Origin: Diadophis punctatus similis
Taxonomy: Eukaryota > Chordata > Lepidosauria > Squamata > Dipsadidae
Assembly: GCA_023053685.1 (NCBI GenBank)
Contig: JALIGW010000026.1
Span: 3,837,194-3,901,193 of the forward strand
Length of the DNA: 64,000 nt
Reading direction: 5' to 3'
The notes below the pieces were generated by a model. That model saw nothing but the letters and a program-made list of their open reading frames with translations, ran no database searches and was not told the origin of the DNA. Below are positions 44,272 through 55,326 of this stretch, piece after piece (position 1 is the stretch's first letter; each line of letters begins with the position of its first letter). The position numbers were made by a program, and so were the translations under genes.

Positions 44272-44871
44272 TGCTGTGGCCCGCCAGCGGTCAGCGGAGC
44301 CTGCAGCAGATTCGGACAGTGAGGAGGTTGGGGAGGAACAAGGGCCAGTCCTGGAGTCTGGGGAAGGCTCAGACGAGGGCTCTGCGAGGGCAGAGATGGG
44401 GCCAGGGCCGTCTGACAGTTATCAGCTACCTTTGGAGTCAGACATCAGTGAGGCAGAGGAACAGCTGGAGCCTGTTCCCAGTGTGCGCATGCGCAGAGTT
44501 GCCAGACGAAGGGAATAGCTGAGGAACAAGGGTCGACTTGGGAGTAAGGCCACAGGTGGACGGTGAATGGCCCCTCCCATAGGGAATAAAAGAGGAGCGA
44601 AAGGGGAGGGGAGTTTGCAGGAGACAATTAGTTCATTTGGGCGAAGATCTGTTCCTGCATTCTTGCCAAGTATTGTCTGTTACAGTGTGGAATCTGAAAG
44701 ATATTGGCTTGGCAGCTCTCCAAGCCTGATCAAGGTCTGTATTTGGGAAATATCTTGAAAAACTATGGGCCGGGACTTTGCTGGAGAGGAATTCACTGTA
44801 GACTAAATAAAAGGGGTTTTATCGGGACGTGGAGTCGGCTTCGTGATTTTGGGGAAGCCTAGATCAGAACA
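44272..44871 (+). mobile_element. solo LTR, copy 1
   Basis: Begins TGCTGTGGCCC and ends CAGAACA; 5-base flanks GTAGA and GGAGA. It contains a promoter-like GGGAATAAAAGAGG near 44580 and AATAAAAGGGGTTTT near 44811. Matches the reverse complement of 50507-51072. An acidic open frame ends at 44518. No internal retrotransposon sequence adjoins. Gypsy or ERV origin cannot be decided. Confidence 0.8.
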
Positions 44872-44874
44872 GGA

Positions 44875-45525
44875 GATACTGACATCGATCAATCAATAAG
44901 CAACTGCACAGGGCTTTCCTTGCTTCAGAGCAACCCCATCTGGGCCATTGCGTTATTCCTGCCAGCATCTGCAAACATCTGCAAGATCCCCTTTGCGAAG
45001 GGCGGAGCGAATCTGGCTTTTTTCAACAGCCATCCGGCCTCTTCTTCTTCTTCCTTCTTGATCCCAACGTTCAAGGTCCCGCCGGGCTCTCCCCTCCCTT
45101 CCTCAATGTATATAGTGCAAATCCTCCTCCTCTGCTTGGTAAAGATATTGCTGACAGACGAGGATTACGAAGAAGCTTCCCTCCTGGGTGTATTTATTTA
45201 TCATTATCCCCGTAATTGTCAATTACAGGGTTTTTTATTTTTTATTTTTTTTAAAAAAAACTGCCTTTGCTGAACCAGGTGTGGCGCTTCGGCATGGATG
45301 CCAGGTGCTCGATCCGTCGGACTGCTTGACAGAGGCAGAATCTTTTCAGAGGCGGCTCAATCCGGGTAAAGAAAGGAGTAGGGCATCCCTGAGGTTGCGA
45401 TTTCTGCCTTCTTCTCGGCTTCTCCCACTTGCTACAATGAGCACAGAGGTGCACCTAAGGCCTGTTCCTTCCTCGCAGTTTGTCGATCAGAAAGTTCGGC
45501 AGTTCGAATCCCTAGTATAGGTCTC
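44875..45525. other. intergenic sequence, no gene
   Basis: No repeat or exon recognised. Confidence 0.4.
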
Positions 45526-45592
45526 CTGCGAGCAGGGGGTTGGATTAGATGACCTCCAAGGTCCCTTCCAACTCTGTTACTGTTGCTCTCTT
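45525..45592 (+). mobile_element. CR1 3' tail
   Basis: GGTCTCCTGCGAGCAGGGGG and GATGACCTCCAAGG. Confidence 0.85.
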
Positions 45593-45594
45593 GC

Positions 45595-46340
45595 CTGGAG
45601 TCCTGGGCACTATTTGCAGAGTTCCCAATGATCCATCAGCTTGAAGTTCTCCGCTCGCAACCACAGCAAATATCAGTCCGGCCCACTTTTGTTTCCCACT
45701 GACTCTTCTTACCGCTGATTTGCTTTTGACCGACGTATTTCTGCCACGTTCAGATCCTCAGCTGGACGGCATCAGAATGGATTGGGTTTCTTTGAATACA
45801 CTTGGGAAAACGAGAAGGCCAAGAAGCAGATTTGAACAGATTTTCAGTATATAGATATTTAGATCTTCTTCTTTTTTTTCACCACCTCCAAACTCTGCAT
45901 TCAGGAAATACAGTGGTGCTGTTGGAGGAATAGTAGGGAATTCTTAAGCAGATGTTATGATTGAGTTGCTTGCTTGCTTGCTTCTCTGTATCAAAAGGAA
46001 GGCTGACAGTTTCAAAACACTGGCTTTGGTAGCAAAGCAAGCTTTCCTTAAGACGAGATGTCAAAACCAAAATGGAAACAGGCCCAGATCATTAAACAAG
46101 TTTTCAGGATTTGACAGTCGGCTCTTGAAAACCCAAAAGTGTCCTGAATGCCAATACCCAGATCCAGACCCCCCACAACCACCACTGCACTAAGCTGTCA
46201 AAAGGAGTGTTTACACCACTGTATTCCACTGGCTAAGATCATGTACATTCTCAGAATAGCTTCCCTCCATGCGGCTTGCAAGTCTCTGCCAGCCAAATGA
46301 ACAGCTTTATAAAGGGAGGCTCCCACGATGGATCGAAGAC
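45595..46340. other. intergenic sequence, no feature
   Basis: No gene or repeat recognised apart from a short CTTG run near 45970. Confidence 0.4.
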
Positions 46341-46344
46341 AATT

Positions 46345-46712
46345 CGCCATGGCCAACTTGCCACAACCAACTCGCTGCGGGACAATTCACCCCGGGACAA
46401 GAATTACACTAAAAGCAAAGAAATGGTGGGATAGAATAATTAAAGAACGGGTGCAAAAAAGGAGGGACAAAACAAAATGCGAATGACAAAAACTAAAGTA
46501 ACTTATAAAATTTATTTTAAATAATTAAACCGAATGGTTAAATTGTACTGCGGTGACTTGGCCATGGTGAGTTGGTTGCAGTGAATTGGCCATGAAGAGT
46601 TGGTTGCAGTGAGTTGGGCGTGGACAGTTGGTTGCAGTGAGTTGGCTGTGGACAGTCGGAGTGAGTTGGGCATGGAGAGTTGACTGTGGAGAGTTGTCCC
46701 ATTCCGCTCAAG
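46345..46712. mobile_element. unclassified element with tandem TTGGC-CATGG-TGAG units
   Basis: Both ends carry variants of GGGACAA and CCATGGCCAACT; the right side has about nine degenerate GTTGGYNNTGGNNAGT units. A second copy lies at 60460-60935. The superfamily is unknown. Confidence 0.65.
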
Positions 46713-46989
46713 GTGGCATTATGTCAAATGGTTAATAAGAGTAATCAGCACCCTGGACAGATCAGGGAAAAGAAAGGAAGGGCTTCTGTGGAGGGTCTTT
46801 GAGTCTTGATACAGTTGGAGAACCTCTTTGGTCTCCACCTGGACAATGGAGTTCTGTAAGAGGCTCACCATCTTGCCACATAATTAGGACTCCATCACAC
46901 CATCATTCTCTAGACTGGTGGTTTATTTGAGCATATTTCAGAGTCTTAGTGCCTAACTCCGCCAATGAAACAGTAGAAAGGGGAGATGT

Positions 46990-47236
46990 GCCAGAAGAAG
47001 CAACGGATGGAAACTAAACAAGGAGAGAAGCAACTTAGAACTAAGGAGACATTTCCTGACAGTTAGAACAATTAATCCGTGGAACAGCTTGCCTCCAGAA
47101 GTTGTGAATGCTCCAACAGTGGAAATTTTTAAGAAGATGTTGGATAACCATTTGTCTGAAGTGGTGTAGGGTTTCCTGCCTAAGCAGGGGGCTGGACTAG
47201 AAGACCTCCAAGGTCCCTTCCAGCTCTGATTCTATT
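46990..47236 (+). mobile_element. CR1 LINE 3' end
   Basis: GGAGAGAAGCAACTTAGAAC through CCCTTCCAGCTCTGATTC. Confidence 0.92.
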
Positions 47237-47645
47237 CTAATTAAAAGATTGCATTTCAAAAGCCTTTTTTAAAAAAAAATCTCCTTTCAAGTGTCTGGCA
47301 AACGGATTAACTTCAGAGAGCAGTTGTGTACTCCAGTTTTTGTAGAAGGCGAATTTCTCATGGCTGGGTATAATGCAAAGAATAATTCCTCCTGGCAACT
47401 TGTAAACACACACTTTCATGCTGCCTAACAAGCTTTTTTTTTTCCTTTTTAAACCAAACCAAACAAAAAGCAACCCTGTTAATTGTACACTCCAAATTTC
47501 ACGGGTATTCTATATATCCCTGAAAACGTTTATGGGGCCTCAGGATTGCTTGGAGCTTCTTTGGCTGAGGGAACCTCCCTACGACTACTACCATTAGGAA
47601 ATTTTGCATGTGCAATTTAGCTAAGGCAGGGTCTTAGCCTAATTA

Positions 47646-48132
47646 CCGTATTTTTCGGAGTATAAGACGCACCGGAGTATAAGACGCACCTTAGTTTTTG
47701 GGGAGGAAAATAGGGGAAAACAATCTGCCTACCAGGTATTCATCTGGCTAGCGTCCTTAGTCTGGTCAGCTTCAGCACATTATTTTATCTCCTGGTTAGG
47801 ACTTAAAAAAACCTTCTTCTGAGAGAGTAACAATGAAAGAGCATGCAAGCCAGTAAGAGCTGGGAAGATCGTTAGCACCTGGTTAGGGCTAGAAAATAAC
47901 TTCTTTGGAGCAAGTAGAGTAATGAAAAAAATTCTGCAAAGACTTAGGGCTGGAAAAACATTCTTTGGAGAGAGTAACAATGAAAAAGCCTGCAAGGTAA
48001 GAGCTGGGAAGATCTGTTAGCACCTAGTTAGGGCTGGGGAAAAAAAAGCTACATTCGGAGTATAAGACGCACCCAAATTTTCAGCCACTTTTAGGGAGGA
48101 AAAAGGTGTGTCTTATACTCAGAAAAATACGG
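47646..48132. mobile_element. TA-target MITE (CCGTATTTTTCGGAG family)
   Basis: 487-bp element flanked by TA. Inverted ends read CCGTATTTTTCGGAGTATAA and its near-complement. The interior has three TTAGGGCTRGRAAA direct repeats near 47886, 47945 and 48030. Tc1/mariner-like from its TA target. Confidence 0.88.
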
Positions 48133-48214
48133 TAGTTATGTGAGACTCTACTTGCTCCAATATCAAGAAGAAATCTTTCAACGTAAGTAAGAGGCTGAGG
48201 CATTGCGGAGAGAA

Positions 48215-48330
48215 GAGGAAACACAACACCAGAGCTGAAGAAGCGTCTTGGAGGAGAAGCGAAACGTCTTCGAAGAAAAACCAGAAAGTCCAGTCGCCTT
48301 TTGAAAAAGCACCTTGAGGACAACACCAAA
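48215..48330 (+). mobile_element. hammerhead-like repeat fragment (GGATGAG type)
   Basis: GAGCTGAAGAAGCGTCTTGG, AGGAGAAGCGAAACGTCTTC and CCAGTCGCCTTTTG. Confidence 0.5.
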
Positions 48331-48449
48331 GAGAAAACCAGGACTTTTCCCCCCTCCCCAGTGAAGGAAGATAGATACACGGATGCTGAGACAGACGGGA
48401 GCATCTTCTGAATTAGCTATGCACATGGAAAGACTTTGTTGAGTTTTGA

Positions 48450-49082
48450 AGGCAGGAGGAGAAGCAACGGGTGGAAACTCATCAAGGAGAGAAGCAACCT
48501 GGAACTAAGGAGAAATTTCCTGACAGTGAGAACAATTAACCAGTGGAACTGCTTGCCTCTAGAAGTTGTGAGTGCTCCAACACTGGAAGCTATTGAGACT
48601 GGACAGCCATTGGCATGGAATGGTATAGAGGAGTGATGGTGAAACTTTTCGGCATCAAGTGCCCAAACCGGAACATGCATGCATGCCGGAGCCCTGGACA
48701 CTCAAAGACCAGCTGGCCAGTGCACATGCGTGTGCCGGCCACCTGGTCTTATGGTTTTTAGCGCGCACAGGCACGCCGGCAAGCTGGTCTTCTGTGCCGA
48801 AAACACAAGGACCAGGTGGCCGGCATGCACATGCGCACCAGCCATCTGGTCTTCGGCTTTCCAGGGCTCCGGCATGCGTGGAAATCAGCTGGCCGGTCCG
48901 CATGCGCGTGCCAAAACCCAGAAGAGCAGCTGGCAATGGTGCGCAAGCCCAAAGAGAGGGCTCTGTGTCAGAGTTGGCACGCATGCCATAGGTTCGCCAT
49001 CACGGGTATAGAGTCTCCGGCCTTGAGTAGGGGGTTGAACTAGACGACTTCCAATGTCCCTTCCAACTCTATTATTCTGTAC
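48450..49082 (+). mobile_element. CR1 LINE 3' end split by a hAT MITE
   Basis: 48450-48630 and 49006-49082 are the two parts; the join is at GGTATAGAG. Confidence 0.9.
48631..49005 (+). mobile_element. hAT MITE (GATGGCGAAC family), 8-bp target duplication
   Basis: GAGTGATGGTGAAAC and GGTTCGCCATCACG ends; GTATAGAG at 48623-48630 and 49006-49013. The interior has several GCATGCG and CCAGCTGGCC words. Confidence 0.92.
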
Positions 49083-49089
49083 AAATGTC

Positions 49090-49385
49090 GTCACAGTCTA
49101 AAGCGTCTCTTTTGAAACCTTTTGCACTAGTGGGCAAACGAAGGTCTATAGTTTGTTGCCGTTGCGTACGGCTATTTTAAAGAGAGTGTGCCTGCCCAAA
49201 CACCTTGCTTGCTTCCGTACGTTGTAGGTTCCCACAGCATGCTCCATGCTACATCTGAGTTCAGAGAACACCATTGCTGAAATGTCAGATTTGTCTGAAG
49301 AGCATGGATTCCACAAAATGTGAAGATTACAGTTGGGTTCATGCAATCGATTGTGCTTCATAAACATTGTCTGGATGTTTCATTT
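49090..49385. other. intergenic sequence, no feature
   Basis: No gene or repeat recognised. Confidence 0.4.
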
Positions 49386-49389
49386 GCTT

Positions 49390-49830
49390 AGCAATACAGA
49401 TTCCATTCTTACTCTCCACCCCTTTTCCCCAAGCATTGGTAAAATAAGTTCCATGTTTGATAATATTCCATGTCTTCTTTCTGTTTGATTTTCGATGTAA
49501 GTCTCTCCATTTCTGCACAATCTAATATCTTCTTAATTATCTCTTCATCTTGCAGTATTTCATTTTTCCAATATTGTGCGAAGATAATCCTCGCTGCTGT
49601 TAAGACGTGTAATATTAAATACATATTTTTCTTATCAATTTTTTTTCCTGATATCATCCCTAATAAAAACAATTCAGGTTTAAAATCTACATGTTTCCCT
49701 ATTGTCTTTTCTATCCGTCTGTGCATTTTTGGCCATTTTTTTTTAATAGCTTTAACACAAGTCCACCACATATGATAAAATGTGCCGGTTTTTGGATTAC
49801 ATTTCCAACATTTGCCAGACATATTTTTAA
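49390..49830 (-). mobile_element. L1 LINE ORF2 C-terminus
   Basis: A 137-codon minus-strand frame contains the L1 zinc knuckle and tail: CWKCNPKTGTFYHMWWTC, then FKPELFLLGM, YLILHVLTAARIIFAQYWKN and CAEMERLTSKIKQKEDME. The open frame suggests moderate age. It is truncated at both ends. Confidence 0.92.
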
Positions 49831-49834
49831 AGCC

Positions 49835-50500
49835 TACCCAAGAAAGTAACCTTCAGAAAGCCCCTTCAGGATGAATTCAGGGCAGAATGTGAAAATTACA
49901 GGACGTCCCGAGGTTTCTTAGATGCAAATGGTCTCAAGGATGGGAAGTTAGAACAGGTGAGAGCCAAGAGGAATCCACCCTTTCTATAATTAGTGAAAGA
50001 GCAGTCATTAGTCTATGCACCCAATTATAGGTTTTTCCCGTCTCAGTTGCCTTTTCAAGGAGGGGGGGGGAAAGGAAGAAACCTTGCCAATCTAATTGTC
50101 CCTGGTAATTGAGCAAAATAATTCCTAAGCAAATAGATGAAAATTAAGAGGTGGGTCGTCAGGAACAGTAGCAACATTTCCATTATGAGAAAATCGGTCT
50201 AAAGGTATCATTTTCTACTGCTTTGCTTCGGAATACCTAGCACTCTTCAATGGGGTTGGGAACTGCAATTCCCAGAATTCCTTTGGCTACACCTCGGGCA
50301 GGAAATTCTAGGAGGTGTTCCGGTCCCAGTGGACTGAAGAACACCAGGTTAGAAGCTGGTTTTAGAAGGTGGAGAGAACAGAAGCGCCTCATTTAGGGAG
50401 AGAAGAATCATCCACTTGAAGCATTGAGCTCCATGGGTTTCTTTGCAATACAGAATGAGTCCCACTGGCAACAGAGGTATTTGGGCTGGGCTACCTGTCA
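49835..50500. other. intergenic sequence, no feature
   Basis: A weak ATTCCCAGAATTCC match near 50270 may be a MITE relic. Confidence 0.4.
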
Positions 50501-50506
50501 AGTGAT

Positions 50507-51072
50507 TGTTCTGACCTAGGCTTCACCAAATCCTGAAACAGACTCCTTGTCCCGACAAAACCCCTTTTTATTTGGCTAATGTGAATTCCTAGCATTCACA
50601 GTCAGCAAAGTCCCGGCAAATAGTCTTTCAAGGGTGAATTGCAACCACAGACCTTATCAGTTGCCAGGCCGATATCTGATGCTGGCAAGGAGCCTCTCAG
50701 ATAAGCAAATCTTCCTACTAACAATACGAACTAATTGTCTCCTGCAAACACCACTCCCCTTTCGCTCCTATTTATTTCCTATGGAAGGGGCCATTCAGCA
50801 TCCCCTTGTGTCTTTACTTCTGAGTCGACCCATTCCTTAATTGTTCCCTTCTCCTGACAGCTCTGCACATGTGCACACTGGGAACAGGCTCCAGCTCTTC
50901 ATCTGCCTCACTGATGTCTGACTCCAAAGGCAGCTGATAACTGTCAGACTACCCTGGCCCTATCTCTGCCTCCGACGCAGAGCACTCGTCCGAGCCTTTC
51001 CCAGACTCCAGGACTGGTCCATGTTCCTCCCCAACCTCCTCACTGTCCGAGTCTGTCTGGTGGGCCACAACA
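50507..51072 (-). mobile_element. solo LTR, copy 2, with 5-bp target duplication
   Basis: Read on the minus strand it begins TGTTGTGGCCC and ends GGTCAGAACA (TGTT..AACA). GTGAT flanks it at 50502-50506 and 51073-51077. Same family as 44272-44871 in the opposite orientation; no internal region. Confidence 0.9.
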
Positions 51073-51249
51073 GTGATGAAGGAAAATGATGAAGTTATTT
51101 CCAGCTTAGGGGGACAAACTACCATCCAGCATTGGTGTAAGGATAAATGAGGGGAAATCTTTACTCAATGTCCCTATTTAAGTGCGATCTTTAAATCCTC
51201 CCCATTCGCCAAGGAGGCACCTATTTAGAAAGGAATACTTGTGGCTCAG

Positions 51250-51625
51250 GGTTGATCTGTTTGATGGTTTTCTCACAGATGTTTCATTACCAAACTAGGT
51301 AACAGTGCTAGAAGGGAGCAGAGTTTGTGGAGAGGAGGAGGAGGAGGAGGAGGAGGAGGAGGAGGAGGAGGAGGAGGAGAACTGTCGGGTCCTTGGTGGT
51401 CTCTGAGCATGGTGGTTTTCTTGCAGACATTTCATGATCCAACTAGGGAACATCTTCAGTGCTAGAAGGAAGTGGGGTTTGGCAGGAGGAGGAGGAGGAG
51501 GAGGAGGAGGAGGAGGAGGAGGAGGAGAACTGTAGGGTCCTTGGTACTTTCTGAGCTCAGTGGTTTTCCTGCAGACATTTCATTACCAAACTAGGTAACA
51601 TCATCAGTGCTAGGAGAGAGTGGGG
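51250..51625 (-). mobile_element. tandem hammerhead-bearing units, 148-bp period
   Basis: Three minus-strand units, with the GAAA segment at about 51281, 51429 and 51577 (148 bp each step), each followed by a GGA tract (51331-51377, 51485-51525, 51632-51645). The first unit lacks CTGATGA by a small deletion, and the second has CTGAAGA. Confidence 0.8.
51560..51616 (-). ncRNA. hammerhead-like motif, nearly canonical
   Basis: CTGATGA (51607-51601), stem II TTACC/GGTAA perfect, GAAATGTC (one C to T change), stem I CCTAGCA/TGCAGG. Confidence 0.6.
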
Positions 51626-51649
51626 TTTGGAGGAGGAGGAGGAGGACTA

Positions 51650-53070
51650 TGGGTTTGTTCGTGCTATCCAAGCTCCATTGTTTTCTTTGGTGGGAAGGTA
51701 ACAATGTTCTTTGCACTTTGGTGTATAGTCATGCCAGCCACAGGACCATGGAAATATCTTTGGACAACGCTGGCTCCCTTGGCTGGGAAATGAGACGAGC
51801 GCTGCTGCCCCTAGACTGGGACACAACTGGAGAGGAGAAACCTTTGCCTTTTACTATTAATGCAAGCCGCCCAGTGTCTTTTGGCTTGGGCAATGTGGAA
51901 ATCCTGCACTATAAACTAACCAATACATAAAATGGAGATCTCGTGCCAGAAACCCAGCCTTTGCAATTCAGCCCTCAGCCATCTTCAGAGCTCTCCGCCT
52001 CCCCCGACTTCTCCAGGACTATTAGGTTGGTTTATATGATTATATGAGTGTAATATCTGGATTGAAGCTGGGGAGGGGTATGCAGGCAGGCTACCTGTGG
52101 GTGTGCCTAGCTCCCTGCCGCCGCCGCACGCCTGGCGGTTCAATTTAGAACAAGGGGAGACAGTCGTCGGAGGGAATGATTCATGACCTGCGGTTTGCGA
52201 GGCCTTGCTCGCTGCCTTTGGAGATAGAGATCGCTCAGGGCAGGTGAGAAGAAATGCGCTCATGTGGCATGTCTCAAAAGGCTAATCAGATCAGCCATAA
52301 CTCATTCCGGGGCGACAAGTTGGACAGCTCCTTCGGCCTTGCTGGTGGAACGCCGTAGTAGACCTGCGTGGAGAGGCAAGCAGATTTTGGCTGGTCCGCA
52401 GTATGTGTGTGTGTGTTGTGTGTGTGTGTGTGAAGAATAATCATTATACGGCATGTTCAGGCGCGTCTTTTGCAGGAATGGGAGGGTGGGAGAGGAAGAC
52501 GGGGCAGAGGGTGGATGCGAAGAGAGAATGCTTTTGATGCTCACGTTCTCGCACTCCTGGTGGTAATTATCCGAAGCTGGGAACCTCTTGCTATGGAAAA
52601 CAAGTCTTTTGGACAAGAACCATAGCCCAGGTGTGCCTCTGCCCTGGAGCAGGATGAAAAGCAGGTCAGGGGCTGGTGCATCGGTGAGAGCATGTAGCAA
52701 CAGTGCGCTGCAGCTGCTGGCAGATTTCTTACCCTGGCAAGGCTGCCCGCGCGGAGGAGGAGAAGAAACGATGAGAGGGTGGAAATGAAATTCCTGGCAT
52801 GCCACCGGAACTGTGCGCTTGGTCCAAGCAGCTTCTCCTCTTAGCATTGGGCGAGAAAGTTTCCCCTGCACTCCATGCTACTAGTCCTCATTGATGAAGG
52901 AGAGGCTGATTTAATAATGTATGGTTAGGGAGAGGAGAACTTCCAAGAAATGGGTAGAGCATGCAGTTCCATCTTACAGGAGACTCTCCCCCTCTTTCTT
53001 CGTTTCGCCCCATCGTTCTGGACCTGAGACCGCATTTCTGAGCAAATGTCAAAGTTTTAACTCCCCTAGG
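51650..53070. other. intergenic single-copy block
   Basis: No gene recognised. A TGTG run lies near 52405. The minus frame at 52302-52871 has no family resemblance. Confidence 0.4.
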
Positions 53071-53074
53071 TCCA

Positions 53075-53220
53075 CAGGGGAGGGCAAACTACAGCTCTTT
53101 GAGGACCTGTGGACTTCAACTCCCAGAATTCCTGAGCCAGCCATGCATGCATGGCTGGCTCAGGAATTCTGGGAGTTGAAGTCCACAGGTCCTCAAAGAG
53201 CTGTACCTTGCCTATCCCTG
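53075..53220. mobile_element. palindromic MITE with perfect 116-bp palindrome
   Basis: Ends CAGGGGAGGGCAA and TTGCCTATCCCTG. Positions 53090-53147 and 53148-53205 are exact reverse complements (58-bp arms, no spacer), centred in CCATGCATGCATGG. Confidence 0.9.
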
Positions 53221-53235
53221 CGGCCTAGGAAGTTA

Positions 53236-53578
53236 GGTTCCTTATTGACTATGGAGTTGAAAGAGAGAGAAGAATCGGAGTACTATCGAGTTTGGAGTCG
53301 GTGGACTACCTGGCTAGAGAATAGGAGTAAAATTACTGTGTAAGAATTATAGAATATTGATGACAATACGATTCTATCGTCTACGGGTGTAAATATTAAT
53401 ATAATTCAAATGACTGTATAATATAGGATGGTGAACCATAGAAATAGAATCTATGTAAATATAAATGTAATGGATGATATCGACACCGATATGGACATGC
53501 TGTAATGAGTGAAAATTTGTGTTTGTTTTTTAATGTTGAAAATGTTTAACTAAAATTATTTTTTTAAAAAAATAAGGA
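53236..53578 (+). mobile_element. L1 LINE ORF2 end plus 3' UTR
   Basis: MELKEREESEYYRVWSRW, then TTWLENRSKITV and a stop at 53339, followed by an A/T-rich UTR ending in an A tract. Confidence 0.75.
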
Positions 53579-53579
53579 A

Positions 53580-54335
53580 AGAAGGATGCCACTTGGCAAA
53601 CGTTTTTGAGCGTCCGGCCCTCCCACCTTCTCCTGCTTCCACGTCTTCCAAGAATGCTAGAGAAATGACGACCGACCTACTGCAAACAGAAGAAACTTCC
53701 CAGTTTGGCCAGAAAAGACTTACAGAAGAGGTTACTGCAGTTGCTCTCTTCCTTAGGACCAACCAGTGGCTACTAGGCAGGGAGGAATGGCAACCAGCTA
53801 ACCTGTCTCCGATAAGACGCATCTTGGCAACCAGGTCTTGCCACTGTCTTCTTCCAGGGTGCGTTTCCAAAATTTCCCCAACAGTGGGGGGTTTCCTGGT
53901 CTCCTTTCATCACACTCCAACCCTTATCTTTGTCAACGTCTGGCAAACATTGATCGGCTGACGTCGCCTGTTGTAGACTCAACTTTTGCTTGCGTTGACC
54001 ATTTGACCTCACGCCATTTGGAAGAAATGGTTGAAGGAGGAGGAAGAACCCATCATACTGACCTGGGTTGGTCTTGGTGGGTCTCCAGTATACTTATGCT
54101 ATATTAGATACTGTGCCAGGATATATGTTCTGGAGGACAATATATGCGATACGTATACCATAATCCCCAGCTTCTCTCCCTTTCAACGAGATGAAGAACT
54201 GAGACAGGCTATTTTTGTGTGTGTGCAGAATTCTTAATTCACTTTCTGGTCCAACCAGGTGGATTTTTTTCACGGTTCTTTGAGACAATGGCCCTTTTTC
54301 CTTCAGATCTCCCCCTTGGCATCAGTGGCTCGACT
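53580..54335. other. intergenic sequence, no gene
   Basis: Frames on both strands lack any recognisable family. Confidence 0.4.
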
Positions 54336-54337
54336 GA

Positions 54338-54780
54338 ACAGAATAACAGAGTTGGAAGGGACCTTGGAGGTCTTCTAGCCCAGCCCTCTGCTTAAGCAGG
54401 AGACCCTATACCAGAGGTCTTCAAACTTGGCAAGTTTAAGACTTGTGGACTTCAACTCCCAGAATTCTCCAGCCAACATAGCATAGCATAGCATAGCATA
54501 GCATAGCATAGCATAGCATAGCATAGCATAGCATAGCATAGCATAGCATAGCATAGCATAGCATAGCATAGCATAGCATAGCATAGCATAGCATGGCTGG
54601 CTGGAGAATTCTGGGAATTGAAGTCCACAAGTCTTAAACTTGCCAAGTTTGGGGACCCCTGCCCTATACCATTCTGGCCAAACGTCTTATTTTTGAAAAC
54701 TTCCAGTGATGGAGCACCTACAATTTCTGGAGGCAAGCCGTTCCACTGATTAATTGTTCTAGCTGTCAGAAACCAAAGAG
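54338..54780 (-). mobile_element. CR1 LINE 3' end split by a hAT MITE
   Basis: 54338-54411 and 54662-54780 rejoin at CCCTATAC. Minus-strand CR1 3' end and coding tail (GGAGGCAAGCCGTTCCACTG on the plus strand). Confidence 0.88.
54412..54661. mobile_element. palindromic hAT MITE with (GCATA)n core and 8-bp target duplication
   Basis: Arms start CAGAGGTCTTCAAACTTGG and end CCAAGTTTGGGGACCCCTG. The centre is about 23 GCATA units (54477-54594). CCCTATAC flanks at 54404-54411 and 54662-54669. Confidence 0.92.
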
Positions 54781-55079
54781 ATGGCCAATAGGTGAAGAAT
54801 ATCCTTGGAATTTAGATGTATGCCCTAGACGGATTCAGAAATCCGAATGATGAAACTAGCTATCCTCACTGACAATCTGATTTAGAGCTAACAATGCTTC
54901 GGGTGTTTTATTCTTCCCCACCCAATCGCCGTTGTATATATGTATATGTATATATTTTCCTTTCTGCCTTTTATGTTCACTTGCCTTCTGTTTCGTACAG
55001 CTGTAAGGTATAAATCAGTCTTGATTTGCAACTTGGTGACACCAGAAACAGAAGCCGGGAGAGAAAAATATTTCCCCCC

Positions 55080-55235
55080 CTACCTGTTCTTACAGAATAA
55101 CAGGTCTTCTAGTCCCAATCCCTTGCTCAAGTAGGAGAGCTTGTACCATCCTGGGCAAGTGGCTATCCAGTCTCTTCTTCAAAACCTCCATTGTTGGAGC
55201 AACAAGTGGAAAAGCACTACTTAGAACGTAGAATC
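55080..55235 (-). mobile_element. degraded CR1-like tail
   Basis: GAATAACAGGTCTTCTAGTCC and CTCAAGTAGGAGAGC, with CAAAACCTCCATTGTTGGAGC (spaced) further on. Confidence 0.6.
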
Positions 55236-55243
55236 AGGGGTGG

Positions 55244-55326
55244 GCTGCTACGGGTTCACCTGGGTTCGGGCGGACCCATAGCTAACGTTTATGGCTGGTT
55301 CGGCGAACCGTCAAATCCCACCCCTG
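55244..55326. mobile_element. short hAT-like MITE
   Basis: CAGGGGTGGGCTGC and AATCCCACCCCTG ends about 83 bp apart; target duplication not evident. Confidence 0.6.

Noticed and set aside
44123..44518. Acidic 131-codon protein
   Set aside because: It starts outside and runs into an LTR, and the second LTR copy has a stop in the homologous stretch.
53556..54107. Overlapping frames on both strands of about 80-120 codons
   Set aside because: Shadow frames in single-copy DNA without recognisable domains or splice support.
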